Below are positions 36,407 through 49,017 of a DNA stretch of 64,000 bases, in pieces. How positions within the stretch are numbered: the first letter of the stretch is position 1; the number at the start of each line of letters is the position of its first letter. Origin of the DNA: Nymphaea colorata. Taxonomy: Eukaryota > Streptophyta > Magnoliopsida > Nymphaeales > Nymphaeaceae. A program made the translations under genes and the position numbers. The stretch covers positions 23,826,131 to 23,890,130 of the forward strand of contig NC_045140.1 in the NCBI RefSeq assembly GCF_008831285.2, given 5' to 3'. The notes beneath the pieces are model-generated. The model searched no databases, had not been told where the DNA came from, and worked only from the letters and a program-made list of their open reading frames with translations.

Positions 36407-38963
36407 ACCAACAATGAGTATTTATTGTTAGTTTCGTTATATGATAAATGTGTCCAATGTAGTGCTGAGAATTGATAGCCTGCTGCTTAGAGTTTATCAT
36501 GTAAAATGCCTCAGCACTCTGTTTTGCTTTCTGGGTAACATAAAAATTGTTTGGGCTTTGTTTGATGCAGCCATTTTTAAACTTCAGTTGAGCTTTTGAG
36601 TTCATTCTTGCAGGATAAGTGCACCGAAGTTCCCTTTTTATCTCTGTTTCCTTTTCCATTTTCAAGGGTATGAAACAAATGGTATTTGCAGATGATCTGC
36701 TCGCTTTCTTTGTGGCCTCAACTCAGGTCTAAAACAATATGGTGAACTCTTAAATTTCCATCTTTGGTTGGTCCTCAGAATCACAAGATGCAAATCAAAA
36801 CCAGGTGCTTCTGTGTACCAAGCAAAGCAGGGAAACAATGACAAGAAAGGATCCGACGGCACTTAAAGCAATCTAAGAAGAGAAGAGTATCACAGTTTAG
36901 GATCTAAAGGCACTTAAAGAAACCAAGAAATGACAGTCCCAGCGTTGCATGGCTGGCATTTTCTATTTGTCGCTGCTAAATCAGAAAGTTCAAACATGAA
37001 CCTCATATATTATGACTGCACAAAAATGTGCCTTTCCTACATAAGAATCAAATTAAACACACAATAATCCTCCAAAGTCATTAGTTTGAAGATAAAGAGA
37101 TTGTCTTCTCCTCTCCTTGAAAATATCAATGTCATAATCATGACTTCACGAATCTGAATTTATCTCCCCTGAAGTTGGAGATCCTCCTCTGCTGGTCGCA
37201 CGCTTTCTGTGAGAACGACACTCGGCGGAGATTCCATACCAAAACGATCTTCTAGAATGAAGAGAATCAAGCAATTGGGATCCAATTGAGACCTCCAAGA
37301 ACACCAAGTCTTTCCACATTACAGTGCTTGTCTATCATAAACCGGACAGAGGAATCTAGAAACTAAACCTCCTATGGCCCATTCGGTTTCATTCTACGCA
37401 AAAATGAATCAGTCTAAACAACTCAGAAGAAGAAGATGAGTCCAAAGTAAGTTACTTCTATACGACTTCCTGTCGCTTTCTCTCAGAAAGACACAGGCGA
37501 GCAATGTGTTACATTAACTGTTCATGGTTATTTCTGTATCAGGGAACAAAAGCCATAGCACACCTATGAGAAAATGTAATCAATGGTGAAACCAAGCAAG
37601 CATTCATATGCTGCCTTAGGGAGAAGAGGTGACAGAGAACTCATATGAAGATGGTAGACCAGAAAAAGAAGCCGCAGAGCTTCTCGTCCAAACCTCCCAA
37701 AGAAAGTTTCCAAACTTTCTAGTCGACAAAAGAATTTACAGCAACAGTCCTGCGTTTCCAACTCACAGTCAGCAGAAAGACTGACACTTCTCCCATCATG
37801 TTGAGTTGGCCCCATCACATGTAAAGGCTCTGCTGCAGAAACTCAGACCCGATTAACTACCAATACCAATTCTACCTCTAGAGTTCAATGAAAAGAAGCA
37901 TCATTCTTCTTTCTTCAGAATAAGCAAAGTGAAGGCTCTCAATTTTTCTTGATGATTGCAACTTAGTTCACTTTGTTAACACGAGTCTCTTGACTGGCCG
38001 ACATGTTTTGAAAAATGATTTTTTTTTTTTAACAAATAAAGTGTGACCATGAGCTTTGGATCAGAATACCATTTTTTAATATATCACATAAGCATCAATT
38101 TAACTATAAGAAACATATTTTATATGTACACTCAACAGGCTTAGTCCAGCTCAACTAAGCTCAAACAAATCGAGCCTACTTAGTAGAGCTTGGCATATAA
38201 CTAGATACCTCATTCTTAGGCCCGAAATCAGCTCATTTAATAAACAATCCGAGTTTGTAGAAGTTGAGCCCAAGAAAATGAGATCTGATCCGGATTTGGA
38301 ACCAATGTTAAATAAATATCAGATTGGATAATAAAGATTATTATGGCTAGTGGAATTTTTCCTATACCCAATGTCCAAACATTTTGAAAGTTGGTTGTAA
38401 ACATGTCATAATGTGGTTTGGATTCGGTTCTAAATTTTAAAGTTGGATTTGAAGTCAGATCAAATCAAATTTCAAATTTAAGAGCCGTGCGTATATATTA
38501 ATTTGACTTTTTTAGTTCGTATTTGCATTCAAGTCCATATTTGTATTAGAATATGTGAACACTCTAACATATCAGAAGCGGTAAGCAGTATGTCTACTTC
38601 AACTGGAATCCAATTTATTGACATCCCTGAATAAATATAATTAAAGAATCTCAACTTTTACAAGGAGAATAAAGGTGTTACATGCTAAACCAAATTTACA
38701 TATATCAAAGAGCATTTTTTTTTTGGAGAGGTGTTTGATTACTCCGGTTTTGAAATCCATGGATTTGATATGGATATAATAATGTGGCATGCTTTTGCAG
38801 CAAACACAAGTTTTAAAAACTTTGGTTATTAAGATTCGAGGATCTAAAATTCTTGGAACTTCAATCAGCCTGAGAACCCCCGATCACAATCAAACACTCG
38901 CTGCGTTAGGTTTTTTTTTAGCACCAAAATGACAGCAACGTTCTTGGGTTCACCAAATGGGTC

Positions 38964-39409
38964 TAGGGCTGCACAACGAGTAAGTCAAGTTGGGCTCGAT
39001 TCAAGCTCGCTCGAAAGAATTTAGCTCGAGTTCGACTCGTTTATAAACAAGCTGAGTTCGAGCTTACAAATATACTCGAAATGATAAACGAGTCGAGTTC
39101 GAGTTTCATGAACTTGAATCACACTGATACTTTATAAATATTGTCAAAACCGGTTCATTGAATCACCGGTTTTAACTTTGAAGGTAAAAACAAATGTTCC
39201 ACAAGTTACACGAGCTAATGCTTACACAAGTTAATGCCTAGACGAGTTAAATGAGTTAAACAAGTCGAGTTCGACATCCATTTTGTGTAGTCGAGTGGAG
39301 TTCAAGCTTGCTATAAAGAGCTCGACTTCAGTTCAAGCTGGCCTTGAGCTCGAGTTTTTTTAGCGGAGTCGAATTCAAGCTGGCCAAACTCGGCTCGTGT
39401 GCAGCGCTA
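38964..39409. mobile_element. Small hAT-type MITE with clear target-site duplication
   Basis: The 8-base sequence AATGGGTC flanks the element at 38956-38963 and 39410-39417. The element starts TAGGGCTGCACA and ends TGTGCAGCGCTA, an inverted repeat matching at 11 of 12 positions. The interior is 446 bases of CTCGAG, GAGTTCGAGC and GAGTCGAG words in both orientations and carries no ORF. The 8-base duplication and TA-starting ends fit the hAT superfamily. Confidence 0.85.
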
Positions 39410-39722
39410 AATGGGTCTTATATGTAACTTGTTAAACCACTTCTTTTGTTTACGTTTCAACTCACGCGTCACAATCTAGGAACACCCATCTTTCTAGTCA
39501 AATTTGGCTGCTTTTGCCAATCAACTTTTAGTAGTTATTGACTTTACGAAGGAGGATTTGTCCTAATTGCATTCGCCGAAAAAAGTGTGGAGTACGTGCA
39601 AGAGTTAATGTGGCGGGTTTGATAACGAAGGAAGGATGACGACGATTAAGGAGACTTTATACTCCGAAACCTTTCCAAGAAAATATTTTTTTTTTCTTTC
39701 TGTTTTTGTCTCATTTTTTCTT

Positions 39723-39745
39723 TAATATATATATATATATATATT
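39723..39745. repeat. (TA)n microsatellite
   Basis: An AT dinucleotide run of about 11 units between the two hAT-like elements. Confidence 0.8.
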
Positions 39746-39880
39746 ATATTTTTATTTTTATTTCATTGTTCTTTCAGATAATAGAGAAAACTCTCTTTGA
39801 CAAGTGAAGCGGAGCTAGTTTAATTTCTAATGGTTGTCTCTTCAACAATGTAAAATTCTAAAGAAAAAGTCTTTTGAGCT

Positions 39881-40472
39881 AAGGCTGGGCATCCCGTTGG
39901 ATATGCTGAGCTCAGGATTTGTCATAGCCCAATTGTTGAAACCCAAGCTCGAGACCAAGCCCAATCTGGTTAGAATGAAAAATGTATATAAATAAAATAA
40001 TATTAAAAAAAAAAGTTATCGACTCGAGTGATTGGTCACTCGAGTGAGAATCAATCCGCACCGAACATGCTCAAGTCAACATGTACTGGCCGAATTCATG
40101 TGAATCAAACTGATGATCAAATTTTTATCGACTTCCCATCTCAAACTCACCAACTGTGGATTAAAACATTTCAAAAATTTAAAGGATAGACATTGCTAGA
40201 TACTTGCTTAATTGCCTTAAGTTATTGGTAACCAGTCAAAAAATTACATTGACTCGAGTGAAGACAAACTGTGAAGAGCAAGTGGCTTAACTTGACTTGG
40301 CTAAGTCAATGACCAATCATTCGAGTTAGCCGATCCACAAAAGGTTCACTTTTTAATTAAAGGTTGCTATAAGCTTAACATACAACACCATAATCTCCAA
40401 GGAGTTTTGGTAAAACGTTCTTGTTTCTTAAAGAGGAGAAAAACAAAAAAAATTACAAAGGAATGCCCAGCC
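39881..40472. mobile_element. Second hAT-like element, AAGGCTGGGCA ends
   Basis: The left end reads AAGGCTGGGCATC and the right end ATGCCCAGCCTTT, an 11-base inverted repeat at the tips. The flanks TTTGAGCT (39873-39880) and TTTGAGCC (40473-40480) agree at 7 of 8 positions, a plausible aged hAT duplication. The interior again carries CTCGAG words (for example near 40024 and 40256) and no transposase ORF. A single left-end-like sequence, AAGGCTGGACA, recurs at about 48287. Confidence 0.55.
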
Positions 40473-40848
40473 TTTGAGCCAATAATAAATAAGTCCTCAT
40501 CTTTGGCAAATACAACAAAGAGTCCCTCATTTTTTTCAACAATTTCACAAACAACTCCTTCCAAGAAAAATATATTAAAAGGTAAATAAATGTGAATTAT
40601 GTGTTATACCACAATTCAAATTTATTTATAAAAAATAAAAATAAACAAAAGAAAATCATGGTGCAAGATGCAACAACATGGAAGAGGGCAGCAGGAAAGC
40701 CTCAACATGTGTGTTTTTTCTATAACTAGCTTTGCTTCCTTGGGCAGCAGGAAAGCCTCCACATGCACACATCTTGAATTGGAAAGCTCTTTCGTGCAGG
40801 GCACGCAAGAGACTTCTCCTTGTTCATCAGCTCTGACTTAGTGCGCGA

Positions 40849-40863
40849 GAGAGAGAGAGAGGG
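40849..40863. repeat. Short (GA)n run
   Basis: About eight GA units followed by GGGAGAG, with no gene nearby. Confidence 0.6.
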
Positions 40864-41143
40864 AGAGTCCACGTTGAATGTTCAAGAAGAGTTCTCGAAA
40901 ACAGCCTCAAGTTTAAAATATTGTTAGAAACGTGCCTAATTTTATACCATTGACCCAAAAAAACATTTACTTGAGTTGAACTTCGGTTGATTTAACCACA
41001 AGTAGAACTTTTGAATCAGAATCACTTTTGAACTCACGTCCATTTTTTAAAATTTCATTTGTCCTATATAAAATGTTTTAAAAATGATATTTCAGTCTCT
41101 ATCAAAATTTTGAATCTATAATTCAACTTCTCTCTATGATGCA

Positions 41144-41945
41144 ACATGACTTGTTCATACAAGTGGGCTTGGGCTCCACCAGCGTGTGGTCCAAGTGCAG
41201 TGACTTGACAAGGCACAGCACATGCAAGAGCAACCATCCACCCAAAAGAGAAGAAAATGTGACCATCTCATCTCACTGTGTTTAAATTAAAGCGCGTTTG
41301 AGGGACCGGCAAAATTGGGTTCGTCAAAAGGTCTGTTTTGACGTAACAACATTCTCTATAGAACATGAACAACTTCGCCCAGTGGTAGGGCTACATTATT
41401 GATGGTGTGGGCAATTGCCCACACCAAACCAAAAAAATTAATCACACCATCCTAAAAAGATTAGAAGTTAGTTTGGGTAGCTCAACCTATTTGTTGCAAA
41501 TGCACCACACACACAAAAAAAAAAAAAGGTGCCCTTGCTGGTTACCTACACGCCACCAGCTGGTTATGGTGGCGGTGGTGCCCAGGAAATGTGAAGATAT
41601 GTAAACGAAGAAGTGCTCTCGCATGTGCTATAGACTTAAACCATTTGTTGAACGAGAATAATCATTTAAATTAATAGGTAATTCAAATATAATTTTAATT
41701 CTCTTAATATTGGCGAGGATACCTCGAAGAGATCAAAACCCTTCTCTTTTTCCCAAACCCTTATGGTCAAAGGCCACTTTGTGATATGAGTGAGGAACGG
41801 TACTAAAGTGTTTTGCATTTACCATTTGTACAAGAATCATACTAATCGGCTTGGTCTAGTTGCTATTTTCATAGCACCCACTTAGTGCCTGCAGTTGAGG
41901 GAGGGAAGAACCACATGACTTGTTCATACAAGTGGGCTTGGGCTC
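41144..41945. repeat. 33-base direct repeat pair, 769 bases apart
   Basis: The same 33 bases, beginning ACATGACTTGTTCATACAAG and ending GGGCTC, occur at 41144-41176 and 41913-41945. The flanks differ. Between them lies a perfect 22-base palindrome at 41404-41425 (GGTGTGGGCAA and its complement). This could be a degraded insertion with terminal direct repeats or a local duplication. Confidence 0.7.
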
Positions 41946-43080
41946 GGCCACGGGGCCAGTAGAAGATGAACCTAACTTAGGTCGCATCAACAACTACCAA
42001 GCATGTGCAAGATGCCATTTGGGTCTCTCAACATTTTGTCAGGTTGCCGTTTTTCTTCCAATGTGGTTCATCTTCTTTGTTTTAGATATTTTAATGCGAT
42101 CAACAAAACATATGGCAATTGCCTTTCTAGTTATTGCGAATTAGTTTTATTTGGGAACTTGTCTTCAATAAATTTTGACACATTCCTCCGGAGTTTATCT
42201 ACATGTTCTTTTTATTTTTTTTTTTCTATTTCATCAATAACTTTCCGTAATTTTCACCTAAATTGTTTTAAATATTAAAAATGTATTTTTACTTAAAAAT
42301 TAATGAACTGCTAGCTTTTGTTTTACATCAAAGCAGATACGGAGTGTGGGGAATCCGTCGCTGTTAGATAGGCTTCTTTTTTTGTTCTCATGAGCATATC
42401 TCTACGGAAGCCAAAACAGTGTCCCTTCTAGAACCTTCACCTTTCTACACCTTTCTCACCAAAGGTAGGTATAGGCAATGAGAGAATCAAATTCAAACCC
42501 CTTATATCCTTCAATTTTGAACCTCTCTCCCTCTAAGCTGATCAGCTTGGCCGAGTGTGGAGATCTTGATACATATGCTTTAGCTACAATTGAGAACTAG
42601 GCTCAACCAGCTTCCATTTTCGATGCCGAGTCAGCTCGGACCGCCGACAAATCTGGCAACGAGACAAGATTTGGCTCGCCTCAGACTTGATTGGCCCTTG
42701 ACTAGGTCCAATTCAGCTGCAGTAAAAACACATTATGGTTATTTGAATATTTGATCAAGTTGACAAGTCAACTGGCTGGCCTTTATATATATATATATAA
42801 CCCTAATTTGTTGCAATCATGAATTAATTGAAGAACCATAAGATTAGTAACAAGATGTTTTGGTAACCAAGTGGGTGACTAAGGATTTAACAACATCACA
42901 TGGCCCCTCTACGAGTCCATGATTCGGATGCAAACTCGGATATGCATACTGACACCACCAAATTCAGGGAAGCGAATTCCGTGTGCCCATCGTGGCAGGC
43001 AACCGAAAGTTTCATGCACTGCCGGCCACTCTGTCTCTGAAAGCTTTCTATTCTTTTTTTAGTATCATAAGTCATGAAGT

Positions 43081-43104
43081 AGTAATAATAATAATAATAA
43101 TAAT
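43081..43104. repeat. (AAT)n microsatellite
   Basis: About eight trinucleotide units of AAT/TAA. Confidence 0.85.
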
Positions 43105-44483
43105 GATATGCTTGTCTAGAGTGAGACCAACTCAAACCACTCTCCCCAACTCAACCCATCTAGAAACCAAGGTTAGGTTGGGACCACGGTTAGGCCCAAA
43201 TCATGGTTAACTAGGAGACGACTTCCAAGAGGGCATCGTTGAAACTTGTACAGCCATTGCTTACCAATCAAACTAAACGTAAAGGTCTGGAGCAATCTTC
43301 CTAACTTTGGCCACTCTCCTTCCAACCATAATTTCGGGAAACCACCATCTTTTCTTCCGGAAATTTTTTATGCACCCCGATTCTCTTTTTGCAGTACGGG
43401 GACTAAATCAATTGACCGCCGAATTTCCCAACTTTGGCCAACCACAGTTTTGGAAAACACCATTTTTTTTCCCATTTATTTTTAATTGCCATAAACATCA
43501 AATAAATGTTTTCAGGAAATTAGAGACAGATTTTAGCTAAATTTGGTAAAAAAATTCAAATATCATTGATTACTAATAAGATTCACAAGGAAATAGGTCT
43601 TTATTTGTAAATTTTAGGAATTTATGGTGCCCGGATCTGAAACTGGAAAATGCACCCGGCTGATGTGAAACATTATAAATGGTGGACCAAACCAAACTTT
43701 TTTCCTAAAAAATTCACACAGGCAAATGACAAAACTACCCTTCCCGATGACATCCAGGGTCGGAACTTTTCCGGAAAAAATATTAGAAAAATACAGCACG
43801 TCGGACAAGGCAAGGGGGGCAGAGAATAAAAATTGAGGGGGAGAAGTGGAATACGTTGGCAGCATTGATGATGGTGCGGTGCAAGTAAGGGCAGTTGGTG
43901 CCCCTCTTAAAATAAATAAAATTTCTCATCTGGTCCTCCGTTTTTCCAAGTAATATCGCAGAGGAACTTGGTACGAAAAGCTCTCTCGTTTTCGCTATCG
44001 TTTTTTGCCAACTCTCTCTAAAAGCTCAGTCAGCTGCAATGAATTAGCACCAACCGCTCTTCTTTCTGTAGATGCATAGGAAGACATTGTTCACTCGGTG
44101 GAATGATACGGAAAGGGATATGACATTATAGTTCTGATTCGAGGCTCTGTGTAGCAGTTGTTGGCAAAAAGTGAAGCTCAGATTCAAAGGAAAAAAGTAA
44201 TGAGCCCGAATGTGAAATTATTTGTAAAAAGTGAGCCCCTAAGAGAAATATACTTTTTTTTTGAAAAGAAAAGAGCAAGTGGAGGTGGTACCGTGGTAGC
44301 CCACAGCTTGTAGCCGTTGGATGCTGCAAAACCATCATCGTTCTGGGTTAGTCTAAACCATGGTTAGCCCAACCCAACCAACGGTCACTCTGGTTAGGTT
44401 AGTGGAAACCCTAGTCCAGTCCACCTTGCCCTCCTTCTTCAACCTCCAACCATGGCGGAGACCCGAAGTTACTGCGCCTTCCC

Positions 44484-44490
44484 TATAAAT
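44484..44490 (+). promoter_or_regulatory. Likely TATA box of the serine-rich gene at 44658
   Basis: CCCTATAAATG gives a near-consensus TATAAAT about 170 bases upstream of the ATG. Initiation would be expected near 44515, followed by a CT-rich leader. The ATG at 44489 overlaps the box and should not be transcribed. Confidence 0.55.
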
Positions 44491-44657
44491 GAAGCGCTTG
44501 AGCTTTGCTAGGTTTGCCGAAATAGGGAGCCAAAGCAGCCCTTTAGGAGTCTCTCCTACTCTTTCTCCTTCTCTTTCTCTTCCATTCTTTCGTCTTTTTC
44601 CGATCCCACTCTCTTTCAAATCTTCAACTCCAAGGAAGCAGCAAAAATTCGGAAGAA

Positions 44658-45281
44658 ATGCCGACTTCCAGAGCCAAATCTAGCAGTCCGCTCGTGACGA
44701 TGAACGGATGTGCATTCCGCAGATCCGTTTCCCCTAACGGCAGGCTCGGCTCTGCCTATTCCCGTCCGTCGCCGTCTTCATCCTTCTGTTCGACCTCCGC
44801 GGCGTTCTCTTCGCCGTCGTCGGGCTTCTTTACCAGGTCCTCGTCGCCGACGAGGGTTAATCTTTACGGATCGGCGCCAGCCGCGCACTCCGTGAGGTTT
44901 TCCCTTGACAGGTCGAAGTCGCCGAGCCGATCGCTCACCGGGATGACGGTGTCGTCTCACCGGGACACGGCCGTCAAGAAGCAGAACCAGATACCGTCTC
45001 CGCCGCCGAGAAGGACGTGCATGTGCTCGCCGACTACACATCCGGGGTCCTTCCGCTGCAGCCTGCACAAGAACACGGGGCCGCCGTCGAACCGGCTCGA
45101 CGCGAGGAGGTCGTCGATGACGAACTCGCTCGTCCGGATCGGCACGGTGGAGGGCGAGTGGGTGAGGAGGGCTCTAGCCGCCCTCATCCGCCCGTCGTCG
45201 CACCAGCAGAGGAGGAGGGCGGGCTTTCAGCCGCGCCCCAGCCGGCTTTCGATCATGTCGAAAGCCGAAGATTTATCGTGA
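44658..45281 (+). CDS. Serine-rich protein, CMCSPTxHPGSFRCSLH family
   Basis: A single exon of 207 aa starting MPTSRAKSSSPLV. Residues about 24-75 are Ser/Pro-rich (SRPSPSSSFCSTSAAFSSPSSG), followed by basic Ser-rich patches (RFSLDRSKSPSRSLTG). The plant-only signature CMCSPTTHPGSFRCSLHK is at about residues 121-138. A C-terminal Arg-rich segment follows (VRRALAALIRPSSHQQRRRAGFQPRPSRLS). The layout matches the serine-rich protein-related genes of Arabidopsis (At5g25280/At5g11090 type), whose biochemical role is unknown; stress-responsive expression is reported for relatives. The coding part is GC-rich against AT-rich flanks. A shorter relative sits at 49475-49792 on the other strand. Confidence 0.88.
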   Translation: MPTSRAKSSSPLVTMNGCAFRRSVSPNGRLGSAYSRPSPSSSFCSTSAAFSSPSSGFFTRSSSPTRVNLYGSAPAAHSVRFSLDRSKSPSRSLTGMTVSSHRDTAVKKQNQIPSPPPRRTCMCSPTTHPGSFRCSLHKNTGPPSNRLDARRSSMTNSLVRIGTVEGEWVRRALAALIRPSSHQQRRRAGFQPRPSRLSIMSKAEDLS

Positions 45282-46197
45282 GAAAAAAAGGTGTGTAAGA
45301 AAAAATTTTGTCCTCCTCTAACCCCCTAACCTTGTCGTGTGACGCCGGTAATTATAGATCCGGCCGTTCTCCGCCCGAGCCTGAGGAAGTCCGCTGGATC
45401 CCCCAAGGAGGCAAGACGAACAGGTTGCGGCCCAGGCGGACGCCATTGCTTTGCTCTCAGTTTTTGTGTACGGGTGATACAGACAGAAAGAAGGACGCGA
45501 GCGTCCTCTGTACATAATCAAGATCTTAATATTCTTTAAAATCCGTCTATTGCTACAAAGTAAGAACTGATGACTCCTTAAAAATATCCAACGAATCAAA
45601 ATTAACCCTCCTCTCATCGGCATCAGAACCACAGACGGCACAAAGAACTTGCAAAATTGGCATGAGCAGAGACCGTCCATTATTTTTTCTGTGCAGTTGG
45701 AACTCGTCGTCTTCTTTTTCCGTGAGGAGACGGTGTATGGTGTGTCCCGTTCCCCGTCAACCGGCGTTCCGTCACGTTCACCGTTTTTCCCCGTGCAGTT
45801 ATTCCGTCGTCGGGCGTATGTACTGCGTATCCGTCGACGGCGTCGGGGGTACGTCGGTTCTTCCCCGTATCATTCGTGGCTTTCGTCAAGGTAACAAATC
45901 TCTCTTTTTTTTTTTATTTGTTTGTTCTTTTATTTTTATTTCTCTTGTCCCATTAATGTGCATTGTGTGTGTGTGTGTGTGTGTGTCTGTGCAGGTGGTT
46001 GTTGATTTGGGAACCCGACATGGACGCCATATCTTTCCGAAGAGAACCGAAAGGAACACATGTTAACAAACATCGACCTAACCTCATGGGGTTCATCTGG
46101 CCGGAACACTGCCCGGAGAACATTTTTTGACTGGGCCAATTGAAAACTGCGAATCAACAACAACAACCAAGGGGCAAGCTGTGAACAGGAAAACACA

Positions 46198-46319
46198 AGG
46201 GACTGAAAGTAAAATCACAAATAAATAAAATATTCCCTGGACATCTGGCGGTAGCCTTAAGGGACTGAAAAGTAAATTTTGAAAATGATTTCCTGGATAT
46301 TTGGCGGTAACGTCCAGGA
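46198..46319. repeat. Imperfect tandem duplication, about 62-base unit
   Basis: Two copies start AGGGACTGAAA-AGTAAA and contain CCTGGA-AT-TGGCGGTA, with several substitutions and small gaps between them. Confidence 0.7.
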
Positions 46320-47367
46320 GAAAGCAGGCGCGTAAATCTGTGGCGCCGAGTCCCAAGATAATCAGACGGCTCAGACATTCGCGGTCCCTGAGACCGTGCC
46401 GGTAACTGAATGTGCCAGACAGCTGGCAATTGCATCACCTTAGATCTTAAAATAAATAAAGAAACAAAATGAGGAATCACCTTTAAATCTTAAAAGAATG
46501 ATGTTAGTTGACCGAAGGCGCCGTCGGCCCCCGCCGGAAACGGCGGAGGCCGAACCCGTCGGCATAGTTGTCACAGTTCACCACAAAAATTTCGGAAATT
46601 CTAAATAGTCGAATCTTCAACTTTTTGTAAAGCCCCTTTCCAGGAACCAAACTAAATTGATTTCGAAGGCAACATAGCTTTAGATGTGGACGAAAGATAG
46701 AAAGAAACACGCGCTTCCTTACGTAGATTCCTTCCTGTGCACAAATTACAATATGGATAAAAATAGTTAACTTCCCGATCTTCCGGGACATGTGGATGAT
46801 GATGAAGAAAGAAAAGGGGATAGAATTCCTGAGGTCACGGCGGTGTGCGAACCGCGTTGGATTCCAACCGAATTTTTGTGATAGCGTGTGGGATTGATTC
46901 GCTGGTGGTGGTCCATTCTTGAAGTGGAGCGGAGAATAAGAATCCTGCTGTTGAGTGAAAGGCGAAGGAAGATAAGGTCTCGAGAGCGACGGCTAGAGAT
47001 CTGGGTCGGCCCAGAAGTTTCCACGACCTGAGCAGGATGGATCTGGTTCTCTATATCGGATCCATGAACCGAAAAAGTACTGCTGCGGGTCAACGAAAGG
47101 CAACGGAATCACGTTTGATCCCAATGGGAAGAGAAGAGATACCGTTCCATGAGGACCAATGTGAAAAGGAAGTTAAACTAGAATCGGGCGAGGTCACACT
47201 TGGTGACCTCCCTTTTAGTCTGACTAGCGGTTGGCACGCATTGGCAGACAGACCAGTCACCGTTTCGAACCTTGAGAGTGTCAAACCATTGTGCTGTAAA
47301 TGAAAAGCCACCAGTGCGGGTGCAGTCACATTTTCTTTCGTACCAAAGGTTAGCTTATTATAGGTGC

Positions 47368-47401
47368 ATATATATATATATATAATATACATGTATATAT
47401 A
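47368..47401. repeat. (TA)n microsatellite
   Basis: Interrupted TA runs (TATATATATAT, then ATACATGTATATATAT) with no gene attached. Confidence 0.75.
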
Positions 47402-48939
47402 TGAAGAGAGAGAAAAAAAGAGAAGTGGCAACCTGAAACGCGAATGAATTCAAAGGCAGTAGTGACGGGGTCCACATACTTGCGCGTTTATTGGCTGCTT
47501 TACCACAGCTTTGTTTTGGTGCTGATTTTGCTTAGAAAAGAAGGCTACAACTTCCAAAAGAATCTCACACTGTGTTCCCAATGTAAGCAAAATACTTTGG
47601 ACATCAACCATAGTGTTCCAACTTCATAAATTTGATCATCATCCATGAAGATCGAGATCCAACAATAAGGCAGCCACCAAATGAGTGTTTTAACTACAAA
47701 ACCATTAGATCCCATTTAATTAGCCCAATATATTCTTCATAATTGACCATGCCTCCTACTCCATCTTCCAATGGGAAGTCTAAAGACAAAAAACAGAATG
47801 CTTAAATTCGTACTAAAAGAAAATATTTTAAACAAAATTTCAACGCACTAAAAAAATATATTTCTACCGCAGAAATCTTGCTCTCGTAGCAGCCGTCCCG
47901 TCAGCTGTGTGATGATAGAAAGAATAGTGTCAAAACCTACAAAAGAATTGCATTAATATAACACATTATTATTATTATCAAAATTGTTCTTAAGATTGTG
48001 TAGATTACACAAAGTTTACTCAAGCGATCCTAGTGGGTTTGGTGGGAATATATGCAAGGCCCACTTCCTTGTGGGAAAAGGCTCCTCATCACTTAACCAT
48101 CAAGCGACCCACTTTTTAAAGAGAAGGAACAAATTTGTAAGCAGAAGTGAACATGGTATATATTACTTCCATTTAAAAAGGTACCCACTTTCCGAATGGA
48201 CTCTAAATAGTCGTGAGAAAAAAAGGTCCATTTGGATCCTCTACCTTCCAATCGCTTTTTGTTACTTGAAAAGACGAACTCTTGTTAAGGCTGGACATTG
48301 TCTCGGGCTTAGCCTGACACTTAAAACTTTAATATACCCATCCGGACTCATTGGGCCCTTCGAGCCTACCCAATAATTGATCGGGCTAGCTCGGTGCCCT
48401 TTTTTCCAGGCTCGGCCCAGGTACCCACCGGCGGCTTGGCCCACTACCCAAGCTGTAGCATCAACTAATGAAGCCAAACTAATGCTCCACTGGATCTGAT
48501 TTAAGTGACAAAGACACCAGAAACAAGCAATGTATGGCCTCACCAACTAAACGATTTAGCATTATCTTACCTTATCTTTGTACAATTTGCAATCCTATGG
48601 GCAATTATAAAGACGTATAGCATTACTCTAAAAGACTACAAAGGTAGCATGTACAAAACGTTGAAGAGTATTGTGTCACATGAGCATCCAAGCAACTCTT
48701 GGTATTGGAAGGAGGAGAAGGAAGAATTGGTTTTACATACGACTGCAATTAATTATGAACATCTAAAAGCAATCATGGAAAATATTTACATGCTAAAGCT
48801 CACTGCCCAGCAATACCATTCAGGTTATTCCCATTCGCCTATACTGATGTAAAAGAATGTGTGTGGGGTCATCTTCTCCCATATAAAGAGAAGACCATTT
48901 AACTAGTTGAATGTAGAAAACTAAAGAGAAGCAGACAAC

Positions 48940-48946
48940 ATATATA

Positions 48947-49012
<66 letters not shown>
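48940..49012. repeat. Long (TA)n microsatellite
   Basis: About 35 TA units with a single CT interruption near the left end, followed by an A run. It is the longest simple repeat in the window and can extrude as a cruciform. Confidence 0.95.

Positions 49013-49017
<5 letters not shown>

Larger units (their letters stand above)
36407..44657. other. Gene-poor, transposon-rich spacer
   Basis: 8.25 kb with no gene I can support. It contains two hAT-like elements (38964-39409, 39881-40472), a 33-base dispersed direct repeat (41144, 41913), TA and AAT microsatellites, and stretches of GCTCGAG/CTCGAGTT words near 38130-38300 that look like older copies of the same element type. A loose imperfect duplication of AACTTTGGCCA words is visible around 43290-43460. 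Confidence 0.55.

Noticed and set aside
37150-37256. Possible minus-strand terminal exon (RSFWYGISAECRSHRKRA... to a stop)
   Set aside because: The local reading looks somewhat coding and has an acceptor-like TAG before it, but no upstream exons or homologue could be identified.
41360-41425. A-box-like GCCCAGTGGTAGGG next to the palindrome at 41404
   Set aside because: No B box follows, and there is no A-rich tail or flanking duplication. A SINE call is not supported.
47160-47300. tRNA-like or SINE-head-like words (GTTTCGAACC near 47264)
   Set aside because: A single B-box-like word without a matching A box at the right distance and no cloverleaf; not enough for a tRNA or SINE.
48505-48852. 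115-aa plus-strand ORF
   Set aside because: No recognisable motif, AT-rich codon use like the surrounding spacer, and no splice or promoter context.
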